A stretch of DNA of 6,412 bases from JAHJCW01 sp965369995. GTDB taxonomy: Bacteria; Fidelibacterota; Marinisomatia; Marinisomatales; JAHJCW01. A program made the translations under genes and the position numbers. Below, in pieces: positions 1 through 5,474 of this stretch; within the stretch, counting starts at the first letter, position 1; the number at the start of each line of letters is the position of its first letter. The stretch lies in contig CBDURO010000062.1 in assembly GCA_965369995.1 (NCBI GenBank), positions 1 to 6,412 on the forward strand. Reading direction: 5' to 3'. The notes below the pieces were generated by a model that saw only the letters and a program-made list of their open reading frames with translations, searched no databases and was not told the origin of the DNA.

Positions 1-77
1 AGTTGGCTTTTTCAATCTCAATAACTGGATACCTTGTCTATTCCGTGTCATGAAAAGCAAAAAGAGAGATTAAAATT

Positions 78-260
78 ATGAAACAAGAAATGCACAGTAG
101 TGCGCCTGCGGGTGCGGTTTATGGCTTGGGTTTTATTGGAGCAGTAATTTATTTTATTTCCCATGCCACAAGCTTTTGGATGGGTGTCCTAGGATTCTTA
201 AAAGCTATTGTTTGGCCGGTCTTCCTTGTCTATGAAGCGTTTAAACATTTTGGCATGTGA
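78..260 (+). CDS. Small two-helix membrane protein of unknown function (60 aa)
   Basis: The 60-residue product has a short polar N-terminus (MKQEMHSSAPAG) followed by two hydrophobic stretches, about residues 11-29 and 34-54, joined by a short turn. It is therefore most likely a helical hairpin in the inner membrane with few exposed residues. The glycine- and aromatic-rich sequence (YGLGFIGA, FLKAIVWP) looks like a maintained protein rather than a chance frame, and I have an impression of similar short proteins in other bacteria, but I cannot name a family or function. The ATG at 78 follows a purine-rich stretch (AAAGAGAGAT, 61-70) that could serve as a weak ribosome binding site. The next gene starts about 80 bases downstream on the same strand, so co-transcription is possible but not shown. 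Confidence is high that it is a gene and low for any role. Confidence 0.75.
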   Translation: MKQEMHSSAPAGAVYGLGFIGAVIYFISHATSFWMGVLGFLKAIVWPVFLVYEAFKHFGM

Positions 261-340
261 TGTAGTAAAAAGAAGAAATTTTGGTATATATTGAGGAGTG
301 GAAAAGCAGATTAACAACGACTAACTGCGCCACTGAAAGT

Positions 341-1102
341 ATGAATTCAAGGACAACAATAAATTCAGCGAATGATTTTGCTCATAATTATGATGATTAT
401 GTAAAAAATTGTCAGTGGGTTGGTGCAGATATTTTGTTCGGATTAATGTATGAGTATATTAATCTTAACCAAACCTTCCTTGATATTGGAATTGGAACAG
501 GATTGAGCTCAAAAATCTTTAAACAATATGGATTGATCATTTACGGAATAGATGGTGCAGAGGAAATGATTAAAATTTGTCAAAACAAAGGAATTGCAGA
601 AGAACTACGACAAGTTGATTTAACTAAGGACGATGTGTGGTTTGAAAACAGAACATTTGACCATGTAGTTTCACACGGAGTATTTCATCTTATTGAAGAT
701 TTGAATTACATTTTTAAACAAACATCAAAAGTTTTGAATAAGAATGGTTGTTTTGGATTTACATACGAAGAATTACGTAACCAGGCAGATGATTATAAAG
801 AATCTTCTACTGTTGGTATCTATCAGCGTCAGAATAAACAGTCAGGAGTAAACTCATATAGACATACTGAAAATTATATTATAGAACAAATTTATAAAAA
901 TGGATTTGAACTTTTAAAGAAAACCGAGTTTCTTGCGTTTGTTGATTCAAAAACAAAAATAAAAATATATTTTAATGCTATAATTGTAAAAAAAAATGAA
1001 ATCATTAACAAAATCCAGCTATTTAATATTACTAATTCTTCTTTTAATGCCCTTCATTGGCATAAGTCAAAATATAGAACCAAAAGATTCATCAAATATT
1101 AA
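341..1102 (+). CDS. Class I SAM-dependent methyltransferase with a read-through C-terminus
   Basis: Rossmann-fold methyltransferase of the Methyltransf_11/25 type. Counting from the ATG at 341, motif I is FLDIGIGTG (47-55), the acidic residue that would bind the SAM ribose lies in IYGIDG (D71), and RTFDHVVSHGVFHLI (104-118) matches the motif after strand 4. It is a soluble enzyme and nothing shows its substrate. The frame is open from a TTG at 281, but the extra 20 residues look unconserved, so I prefer the ATG. The core fold ends at about residue 218 (FNAIIVKK). The last 35 residues lie in sequence that also encodes the start and signal peptide of the next gene, a 107-base overlap that is unlikely to be ancestral. 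One more A in the A9 run at 988-996 would give VKKK and a TGA overlapping the next ATG, so the original protein was probably 219 aa. It likely forms a coupled pair with the downstream gene. Confidence 0.85.
   Translation: MNSRTTINSANDFAHNYDDYVKNCQWVGADILFGLMYEYINLNQTFLDIGIGTGLSSKIFKQYGLIIYGIDGAEEMIKICQNKGIAEELRQVDLTKDDVWFENRTFDHVVSHGVFHLIEDLNYIFKQTSKVLNKNGCFGFTYEELRNQADDYKESSTVGIYQRQNKQSGVNSYRHTENYIIEQIYKNGFELLKKTEFLAFVDSKTKIKIYFNAIIVKKNEIINKIQLFNITNSSFNALHWHKSKYRTKRFIKY
988..999 (+). other. A9 homopolymer at the methyltransferase/flavoprotein junction
   Basis: Nine consecutive A (988-996) are read as GTA AAA AAA AAT in the methyltransferase frame. The ATG of the next gene is at 996-998 and a TGA is at 997-999 in the -1 frame. 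A tenth A, or a -1 ribosomal slip on A AAA AAA (988-994), would end the methyltransferase at that TGA and create a classic four-base ATGA overlap. The sequence shows this directly. Whether it reflects a sequencing or assembly error, a real mutation, phase variation or programmed slippage cannot be decided here. Confidence 0.6.
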
Positions 1103-1544
1103 ATTAATTAATGCGGCAAGAGAAATAATGATTGCAGCAGGTACTTGTGCACTAATCACTTTAGATGGTGAGGGTCGCCCCAGGGTCCGAGCAATGGGTC
1201 CATTTATACCGGAAAGTGATCTTACAGTTTGGTTTGGCACGAATCCTAAAAGTAGAAAGGTGGATCAAATTAAGAAAGATCCCAGGGTAACTTTATATTA
1301 TTTAGATAGTGATACTTCAGGATATGTTATGCTGCATGGAATAGCTCAAATAGTAGATGATCAAAAGGAAAAAGAAAAGTATTGGAAAGATGAATGGGAA
1401 GCCTTTTACCAAAACAGACCTGAAGGTTATCTTTTAATTAAAGTTTCTCCTTTATGGATGGAAGTTATCAGTTATACTCGCGGTATAGTTGGAGATTCTA
1501 TAACTTGGCATCCACCCAAAGTATTATTTGATTCAAAACAATAG
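996..1544 (+). CDS. Exported pyridoxamine 5'-phosphate oxidase-like flavin-binding protein
   Basis: After a Sec-type signal peptide (MKSLTK, then a hydrophobic core at about 7-20) comes a split-barrel domain of the PNPOx-like / general stress protein 26 group. Supporting features are AAREIMIAAGTCALITLDGEGRP (40-62, helix plus first strands), RVRAMGP (63-69), LTVWFGTNPKSRKVDQIKKDPRVTLYYLD (76-104, the typical strand, S-R-K-V, D-P-R-V-TLY pattern), YVMLHGIAQIV (110-120) and a C-terminal strand LLIKVSPLWMEVI (146-158). Cleavage most likely falls between S24 and Q25 (G-I-S before Q), leaving an N-terminal Gln as is common in Bacteroidota. Family members bind FMN or F420, or heme in some cases, and many are not true PNP oxidases; the cofactor and substrate here are unknown. 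Export of such a flavin protein is less common than the cytosolic form. The start overlaps the methyltransferase end, suggesting translational coupling. Alternative starts further in would remove the signal. Confidence 0.85.
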   Translation: MKSLTKSSYLILLILLLMPFIGISQNIEPKDSSNIKLINAAREIMIAAGTCALITLDGEGRPRVRAMGPFIPESDLTVWFGTNPKSRKVDQIKKDPRVTLYYLDSDTSGYVMLHGIAQIVDDQKEKEKYWKDEWEAFYQNRPEGYLLIKVSPLWMEVISYTRGIVGDSITWHPPKVLFDSKQ

Positions 1545-1630
1545 TTTTATGAACGATATTGACTCTTGATTTTGCAATTTAATACAACTGTGTCTAAAAA
1601 ATGTAAAATGTATATGTAACAGTTTTTATA

Positions 1631-3886
1631 ATGAAAAATTTGATACAAAAGCAATTTGGATTTCATTCGATTGAAATAAAGAAACTGTGGGGTTATGATA
1701 ATTTAAATTATCTGATTAAAACGAATGTTGGACAATACGTTTTTAAAATATATTTAAAAAACACTGAAACTTTAGCTTTAGTAGAAACAGAGAATGAAGC
1801 GCTTTTATTTTTACAATCAACTAAGAATCACAAGTTTCCTAAACCAATAAAATTTAAAGATGGTTCTTTAGTTAAAATCCTAAAAATTGATGGTATAGAA
1901 AAAATAGTCCGAATGCTAACCTATCTTGAAGGTGAATTTTTAGGAAATGTAAAACCAACAAAGACATTATTTAGATCATTAGGTAAAAATACCGCTGAAT
2001 TAGATGTTAAACTGCAATCTTTCAATAATTATACATTAAAAGCAAGACGATGGAAATGGAATTTGCAGTATTTGCATTTTAATAAGAAGTATATCAAAGA
2101 TATACCTATTGCAAAAGACCGTAGTTTAATAGAATATTATTTTCAGCAGCATGATGAAAATGTTGTTCCCAAAATATCTGAGTTAAGAAAATCAATAATA
2201 CATGGTGATGTAAATGAATGGAATGTATTGGTAAAAAATAATGATGTAACCGGAATTATTGATTTTGGTGATCTGTGTTACACTCCGCTAATTAATGAAT
2301 TAGCGATAACAATCGCCTATGCCTGTTTGTATGTTGATAATCCAATAAAATGGGCTGAAATTATTGTTAAATCATACAATGAGGTATTACCGCTAAAAGA
2401 TCAGGAGATAAGTGTATTATACTACCTTATAGCTACAAGATTGTGCATTAGTGTATGTAATTCAGCTTATTCACGAATTAACGAACCTGAGAATACTTAT
2501 ACTGCAATTAGCGAAAAATTAGCATGGAATTTCTTGTATAATTGGTTGACAATAAATCCAATTGAAACTGAAAACAGATTTCGTAAAATAGTTGGTCTAT
2601 CAACTAAACTAGTTAAATCTACTAAACAGATAATTGAAGAAAGACAAAAGGTGATACCGCCAATTCTTTCTTTGAGTTATAAAAAACCGATTTATGTGAT
2701 AAAATCGGCCTTTCAATATATGTATGACGCATATGGCAATACCTTTTTGGATGCCTATAATAATATTCCTCATGTAGGACATTCTCATCCAAAAGTGGTA
2801 GAAGCCGGACAAAGGCAAATGGCAAAATTGAATACCAATACAAGGTACTTGTACGATGTATTACCTGAATATTCTGAAAAACTTCTTTCAAAATTTCCTA
2901 ATAAATTAAATAAAGTATTATTTGTTAATTCCGGTAGCGCTGCAAGTGATCTCGCTATTAGAATGGCGAAAATACATACAGGTCATAAAAATATAATGGT
3001 AATGGAGCATGGATATCATGGTCATACGCAAACCGCAATTGATATCAGCGATTATAAATTCAGTAATAAATTAGGGCAGGGGCAAAAGGATTATATAATT
3101 AAAGCAGAAATTCCGGATACTTACCGAGGGAAATATAAGGATAACGATGCACATGCGGGGAAAAAATATGCACAGGATGCCATTCAGAAAATCAAAGATC
3201 CGATTGCAGCATTCATTAGTGAACCAATTCTCGGCTGTGCGGGTCAGGTGCCTTTGGCAAGCGGATATCTTAAAGAGTTGTATCCTAAAATTAGGGAGCT
3301 GGGCGGTGTTTGCATTAGCGACGAAGTTCAAACGGGATTTGGTCGTTTAGGTAAGTATTTTTGGGGTTTTAAAGCCCATGAAGTAGTTCCTGATATTATC
3401 ATTATCGGAAAACCGATGGGTAACGGTCATCCGATGGGGGCGGTAGTAACAACTCAGGAAATAACCGATTCATTCAGCAAAGGCGTTGAATTCTTTAGCT
3501 CGTTTGGTGGAAATCCGGTTTCCTGCGCTATTGGATTGGCAGTTTTAAATGTTATCGAGGAAGAAAAATTACAAGAAAATGCAAAAAAAATAGGTAAAAA
3601 ATACAAATCACTATTAATTGAACTTCAGAATGAATTTGAATGCATAGGTGATGTTAGAGGAACCGGTTTATTTATTGGAGTAGAGTTAGTAAAAGATACT
3701 AATTCTTTAGAACCCGATAACAAATTAGCAAATTTTATTAAAAATGAGCTAAGAAAACTAAATATTCTAGTAAGCACTGATGGACGTTTTGATTGTGTAA
3801 TAAAGTCGAAACCACCCTTATGTTTTACTAGTGAAAATGCTGAACAGGTAACTGATACCTTGTATGACATCCTAAAAAGACATTAA
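1631..3886 (+). CDS. APH-family kinase fused to class III PLP-dependent aminotransferase/phospholyase
   Basis: Two-domain soluble enzyme of 751 aa. Residues 1-310 form an aminoglycoside-phosphotransferase-like kinase: ATP-binding lysine in YVFKIY (K39), catalytic loop HGDVNEWN (191-198, D193 as base, N198 for Mg) and DFGD (211-214). Residues from about 345 to 751 are a class III PLP enzyme: NSGSAASD (433-440, phosphate-binding turn), GYHGHT (461-466), SDEVQTGFGR (563-572, D564 to the pyridine nitrogen) and IIGKPMGNGHP (Schiff-base lysine K594). This fusion is known in bacteria and led to the recognition of human hydroxylysine kinase and the phospholyases acting on phosphoethanolamine and 5-phosphohydroxylysine. 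By analogy it would phosphorylate an amino-alcohol and eliminate ammonia and phosphate to give an aldehyde. Larger relatives carry a peptidase M23 domain between the two parts, and it is absent here. The substrate is not decided by sequence, and ordinary transamination remains possible. The ATG at 1631 has no clear Shine-Dalgarno sequence. The kinase half looks more AT-rich than the centre of the PLP half. Confidence 0.93.
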   Translation: MKNLIQKQFGFHSIEIKKLWGYDNLNYLIKTNVGQYVFKIYLKNTETLALVETENEALLFLQSTKNHKFPKPIKFKDGSLVKILKIDGIEKIVRMLTYLEGEFLGNVKPTKTLFRSLGKNTAELDVKLQSFNNYTLKARRWKWNLQYLHFNKKYIKDIPIAKDRSLIEYYFQQHDENVVPKISELRKSIIHGDVNEWNVLVKNNDVTGIIDFGDLCYTPLINELAITIAYACLYVDNPIKWAEIIVKSYNEVLPLKDQEISVLYYLIATRLCISVCNSAYSRINEPENTYTAISEKLAWNFLYNWLTINPIETENRFRKIVGLSTKLVKSTKQIIEERQKVIPPILSLSYKKPIYVIKSAFQYMYDAYGNTFLDAYNNIPHVGHSHPKVVEAGQRQMAKLNTNTRYLYDVLPEYSEKLLSKFPNKLNKVLFVNSGSAASDLAIRMAKIHTGHKNIMVMEHGYHGHTQTAIDISDYKFSNKLGQGQKDYIIKAEIPDTYRGKYKDNDAHAGKKYAQDAIQKIKDPIAAFISEPILGCAGQVPLASGYLKELYPKIRELGGVCISDEVQTGFGRLGKYFWGFKAHEVVPDIIIIGKPMGNGHPMGAVVTTQEITDSFSKGVEFFSSFGGNPVSCAIGLAVLNVIEEEKLQENAKKIGKKYKSLLIELQNEFECIGDVRGTGLFIGVELVKDTNSLEPDNKLANFIKNELRKLNILVSTDGRFDCVIKSKPPLCFTSENAEQVTDTLYDILKRH

Positions 3887-3913
3887 AGTTGAGCATAATA
3901 AGTAAATAATTAA

Positions 3914-4003
3914 ATGAAAAATAAATTAATCAGATATTACGCAACAATAGTAGTATTTCTTGGATTTGCAGTCGTATTATTAATAATTGTCAGTCCACTG
4001 TAA
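3914..4003 (+). CDS. 29-residue single-helix membrane mini protein, paralogue of the 4620-4790 product
   Basis: This short frame encodes MKNKLIRYYA followed by a hydrophobic helix (about residues 11-27) and ends at S-P-L. It would be dismissed as noise except that its first 21 residues match the 56-residue product 700 bases downstream at 14 positions, with about 81% identity over 63 bases and many of the differences at third codon positions. That pattern suggests protein-level conservation. Compared with its paralogue it lacks the second helix and the charged KIKNANKE tail, so it is either a truncated copy or a genuine one-helix version. It starts 27 bases after the kinase/phospholyase stop and ends 49 bases before the MscS start. 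No Shine-Dalgarno sequence is visible. Function is unknown. Confidence 0.5.
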   Translation: MKNKLIRYYATIVVFLGFAVVLLIIVSPL

Positions 4004-4042
4004 CTTTTGAGACAAGCTATTTAGCGTTTATTTAATAAAATT

Positions 4043-4048
4043 GAGGAA
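4043..4048 (+). promoter_or_regulatory. Ribosome binding site deciding the MscS start
   Basis: GAGGAA lies four bases upstream of the ATG at 4053. An in-frame TTG at 4041 would overlap this motif and add only M-R-N-H, so the ATG at 4053 is the better start. A clear Shine-Dalgarno sequence stands out here because most genes in the window lack one. Confidence 0.6.
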
Positions 4049-4052
4049 CCAT

Positions 4053-4613
4053 ATGCAAGAAATAATAATAAATTTTATCAAACAACATGCCGTAGAAATT
4101 ATATGGATCTTCATTTTATTCTTTTTGGGTAAAATGATTTTAAATTTTATAGTTAAACATTTAATACAATTGGCTGATGATGGAGATGACAGCCATACAT
4201 CTCAAAAAGAAAAACGTGCAAAAACCCTTGGACTAATCATTAAATCAATAGGTAATGTTTTAATTTATGCGGTATTATTATTTATGGTTTTAAGTCTATC
4301 CGGTGTGGATATAAGACCAATATTGGCAAGTGCAGGGATTATTGGACTGGCAATAGGTTTTGGGGCTCAATCATTGGTCAAGGATTTTGTTTCAGGACTT
4401 TTTATCTTAATTGAAAATCAATATGGAGTAGGTGATAGAGTAAAAATTGGCAATTTTGAAGGGGATGTCATAAAAATTACAATGCGTTCTACCGTATTAA
4501 TCGATGATGAAAAAAAGGTATATTATATATCTAATGGATTAATTAAAGACGTAACTAATATGTCACAACAAAATAACAAAAACAGGTTAATTAAAAATTC
4601 AAATAAGGATTAA
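4053..4613 (+). CDS. Short MscS-family mechanosensitive channel lacking the C-terminal cytoplasmic domain
   Basis: The 186-residue inner-membrane protein has TM1 at about 13-36, TM2 at 63-83 and a pore helix TM3 at 88-118 with the family signature ASAGIIGLAIGFGAQSLVKD and FVSG (92-115). The cytoplasmic beta domain follows: YGVGDRVKIGNFEGDVIKI (124-142), RSTVLIDDEKKVYYISNG (145-162), VTNMS (167-171). Typical MscS proteins (about 280 aa) continue with an alpha/beta domain of roughly 90-100 residues that forms the side-portalled cage. Here the protein ends 15 residues after VTNMS with an Asn/Lys-rich tail, I-K-N-S-N-K-D, nearly identical to a tail seen twice more downstream. The family role is release of solutes on hypo-osmotic shock through a heptameric pore. 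It is inference whether this short form gates normally or was truncated by recombination at the tail repeat. Mini proteins of one paralogous family lie on both sides. Confidence 0.88.
   Translation: MQEIIINFIKQHAVEIIWIFILFFLGKMILNFIVKHLIQLADDGDDSHTSQKEKRAKTLGLIIKSIGNVLIYAVLLFMVLSLSGVDIRPILASAGIIGLAIGFGAQSLVKDFVSGLFILIENQYGVGDRVKIGNFEGDVIKITMRSTVLIDDEKKVYYISNGLIKDVTNMSQQNNKNRLIKNSNKD
4590..4610 (+). repeat. Tail repeat copy A (end of MscS gene)
   Basis: These 21 bases encode I-K-N-S-N-K-D, the last residues of the MscS product. They match copy C (5445-5465) at 19 of 21 positions in the same codon phase. The AAGGA that serves the following gene is inside the repeat. The AT-rich composition makes chance similarity more likely than for copies B and C. 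Confidence 0.5.
4605..4609 (+). promoter_or_regulatory. Shine-Dalgarno AAGGA for the 56-residue membrane protein
   Basis: AAGGA sits ten bases before the ATG at 4620 and inside the final codons of MscS, so the two genes are probably co-translated. The same AAGGA with the same ten-base spacer recurs before the GTG at 5475. Confidence 0.5.
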
Positions 4614-4619
4614 TGATAA

Positions 4620-4790
4620 ATGAAAAATAAAGTAATAAAACATTATGCACTAATCGTAGCATTTCTTGGAGTTGCAATAGTATTTTACACTCAAAGTCAA
4701 ACTACTTTAGCACAATTTTTAATATTCCTTTTCAGTGGAATATTGATTGGTATTAACATCTTTAAAATAAAAAATGCAAATAAAGAATAG
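4620..4790 (+). CDS. 56-residue two-helix membrane mini protein
   Basis: The protein begins MKNKVIKHYA, has one hydrophobic helix at about residues 10-23, a polar turn (YTQSQTT), a second helix at about 30-48 and a charged tail FKIKNANKE. It is probably a helical hairpin in the inner membrane with a basic N-terminus on the cytoplasmic side. Three observations support it as a real gene: AAGGA ten bases before its ATG, a start only six bases after the MscS stop, and the paralogue at 3914-4003 with about 81% nucleotide identity over the first 63 bases. I do not recognise a named family. Its position next to an MscS channel could mean an accessory subunit or merely shared transcription. Its tail-coding bases recur after the second methyltransferase, marking a recombination boundary. 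Confidence 0.7.
   Translation: MKNKVIKHYALIVAFLGVAIVFYTQSQTTLAQFLIFLFSGILIGINIFKIKNANKE
4763..4783 (+). repeat. Tail repeat copy B, left direct repeat flanking methyltransferase 2
   Basis: These 21 bases are identical to 5441-5461 (copy C), and the similarity continues for a few more bases after one A/G difference. Copy B codes for the K-I-K-N-A-N-K end of the 56-residue protein. The two copies are 678 bases apart and bracket the methyltransferase gene. Confidence 0.75.
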
Positions 4791-4873
4791 AAGTAATTTA
4801 ATATTTTTTTTTCTTTGAATAAACATAACCTATCCGGTCAGAAGGCGTTTGTTAGGAAGTTGAGCCTAATTCT
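4791..4873 (+). other. Non-coding spacer with T9 run and small inverted repeat
   Basis: The spacer before the second methyltransferase holds a run of nine T (4804-4812) with no convincing hairpin before it. It then has a markedly less AT-rich patch (4829-4848) and a short inverted repeat, TTAGG (4852-4856) and CCTAA (4865-4869), with an eight-base loop, ending four bases before the ATG. The loop begins AAGTTGAG, and AAGTTGAGC also occurs directly after the kinase/phospholyase gene (3886-3894). I cannot assign a function. The local change in composition agrees with foreign origin of this segment. Confidence 0.35.
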
Positions 4874-5443
4874 ATGAGAATGATCAAATTAGAAAAAATA
4901 TTCGTTAATCTAAGCGCCGCCAAACGTAATATAAAAGTAATTGAGCAATTATTTAGTCAAATTGATATAAACAATTTAAAAAATGTATTGGAAGTTGGAT
5001 GTGGCATTGGAGTGCTATCCAAATATTTGGTTGAGAAATATGGATGGAAAGTAACAGGGATTGATTTAGATCCAGAACAGATTAAAATTGCAAAAAAAAC
5101 TCACAGAGAAAATGAAAATTTGAATTTCCTTGAAGCAGACGCTACAAAACTTCCATTTATGGATAATGAATTTGATTTAGTTCTATCCGTTGATGCATTG
5201 CATCATATACCCAACCGTAATAAAACATTTGACGAAATAAACCATGTTTTAAAGTCAAATGGATTCTATATTTTAGTTGATATCGCACTCCCAAAATTCT
5301 TTGGAAAATTCAGTATCCCTGTTGATGATGCTATTAGTTATATGAAAAGAAATGGTTTTAAAATCGTTTATGGAAAGAAACCACCAAAAATTGCCATAAT
5401 TGGAAATCGTTTTAGTATAATATTTCAAAAGAGTACACTATAA
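4874..5443 (+). CDS. Class I SAM-dependent methyltransferase (Methyltransf_11 type)
   Basis: The 189-residue cytosolic enzyme has motif I VLEVGCGIGVLS (38-49), the SAM-ribose acidic residue in VTGIDLDPEQI (60-70), motif II ADATKLPFMDNEFDLVLSVDALHHI (89-113) with the adenine-contacting D90, and the motif-III-like VLKSNGFYILVDI (125-137). It resembles small-molecule C-, N- or O-methyltransferases in general layout; the substrate is unknown. The start may be the ATG at 4874 or the one at 4880 (MIKLEK), and neither has a good Shine-Dalgarno sequence. The expected family ending FSIIFQK is followed by S-T-L and a TAA that lies in the first bases of the right-hand 21-base repeat, so the stop codon probably came from a junction. 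Methyltransferase 1 in this window is only distantly similar, so this is not a local duplication. The gene interrupts an otherwise all-membrane cluster. Confidence 0.88.
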   Translation: MRMIKLEKIFVNLSAAKRNIKVIEQLFSQIDINNLKNVLEVGCGIGVLSKYLVEKYGWKVTGIDLDPEQIKIAKKTHRENENLNFLEADATKLPFMDNEFDLVLSVDALHHIPNRNKTFDEINHVLKSNGFYILVDIALPKFFGKFSIPVDDAISYMKRNGFKIVYGKKPPKIAIIGNRFSIIFQKSTL

Positions 5444-5465
5444 AATAAAAAATGCAAATAAGGAT
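5441..5465 (+). repeat. Tail repeat copy C, orphan tail of a mini protein gene
   Basis: Bases 5441-5461 equal 4763-4783. Read in the same phase as in the 56-residue gene, 5442-5471 encodes K-I-K-N-A-N-K-D-D then TAA, yet no start or hydrophobic segment precedes it. It looks like the 3' end of a mini protein gene cut off from its body. It supplies the stop of methyltransferase 2 and the AAGGA for the next gene. Confidence 0.7.
5460..5464 (+). promoter_or_regulatory. Shine-Dalgarno AAGGA supporting the GTG start at 5475
   Basis: AAGGA is ten bases before GTG 5475, the same spacing as AAGGA before ATG 4620. Two consecutive in-frame TAA codons (5469-5474) directly precede the GTG, so no earlier start in that frame is possible, and the next in-frame ATG would remove the first membrane helix. 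Confidence 0.55.
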
Positions 5466-5474
5466 GATTAATAA

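Noticed and set aside
3..53. Possible end of an upstream membrane protein (hydrophobic frame LAFSISITGYLVYSVS then TGA)
   Set aside because: There are only 16 codons, and another frame is also open here to 73, so an upstream gene end cannot be told from chance.
281..340. TTG start giving the first methyltransferase 20 more N-terminal residues
   Set aside because: The added residues look unrelated to the family, and the ATG at 341 gives a natural beginning just before the FAHNYDDY region.
1559..1587. Sigma-70-like promoter before the kinase/phospholyase gene (TTGACT, then TAATAC or ATACAA)
   Set aside because: The -35 is good, but the -10 candidates fit poorly at 15-17 base spacing, and in such AT-rich DNA similar pairs are common.
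2609..3870. Several minus-strand and alternative-frame open frames inside the kinase/phospholyase gene
   Set aside because: They lie wholly within a strongly conserved coding region, show no family features and have Cys/Phe/Ile/His-rich antisense composition.
4804..4812. T9 run as an intrinsic terminator after the 56-residue gene
   Set aside because: No stable GC-containing stem lies directly upstream.
4823..4865. Integron attC-like site before methyltransferase 2 (GGCGTTTGTTAGG, which on the other strand resembles the start of Vibrio attC repeats)
   Set aside because: Only a right half looks plausible. The best left partner (CATAAC at 4823) is about 34 bases away with no L-box pairing, the core lacks the final pyrimidine, and no such site lies between the other genes. 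There is no integrase in view.
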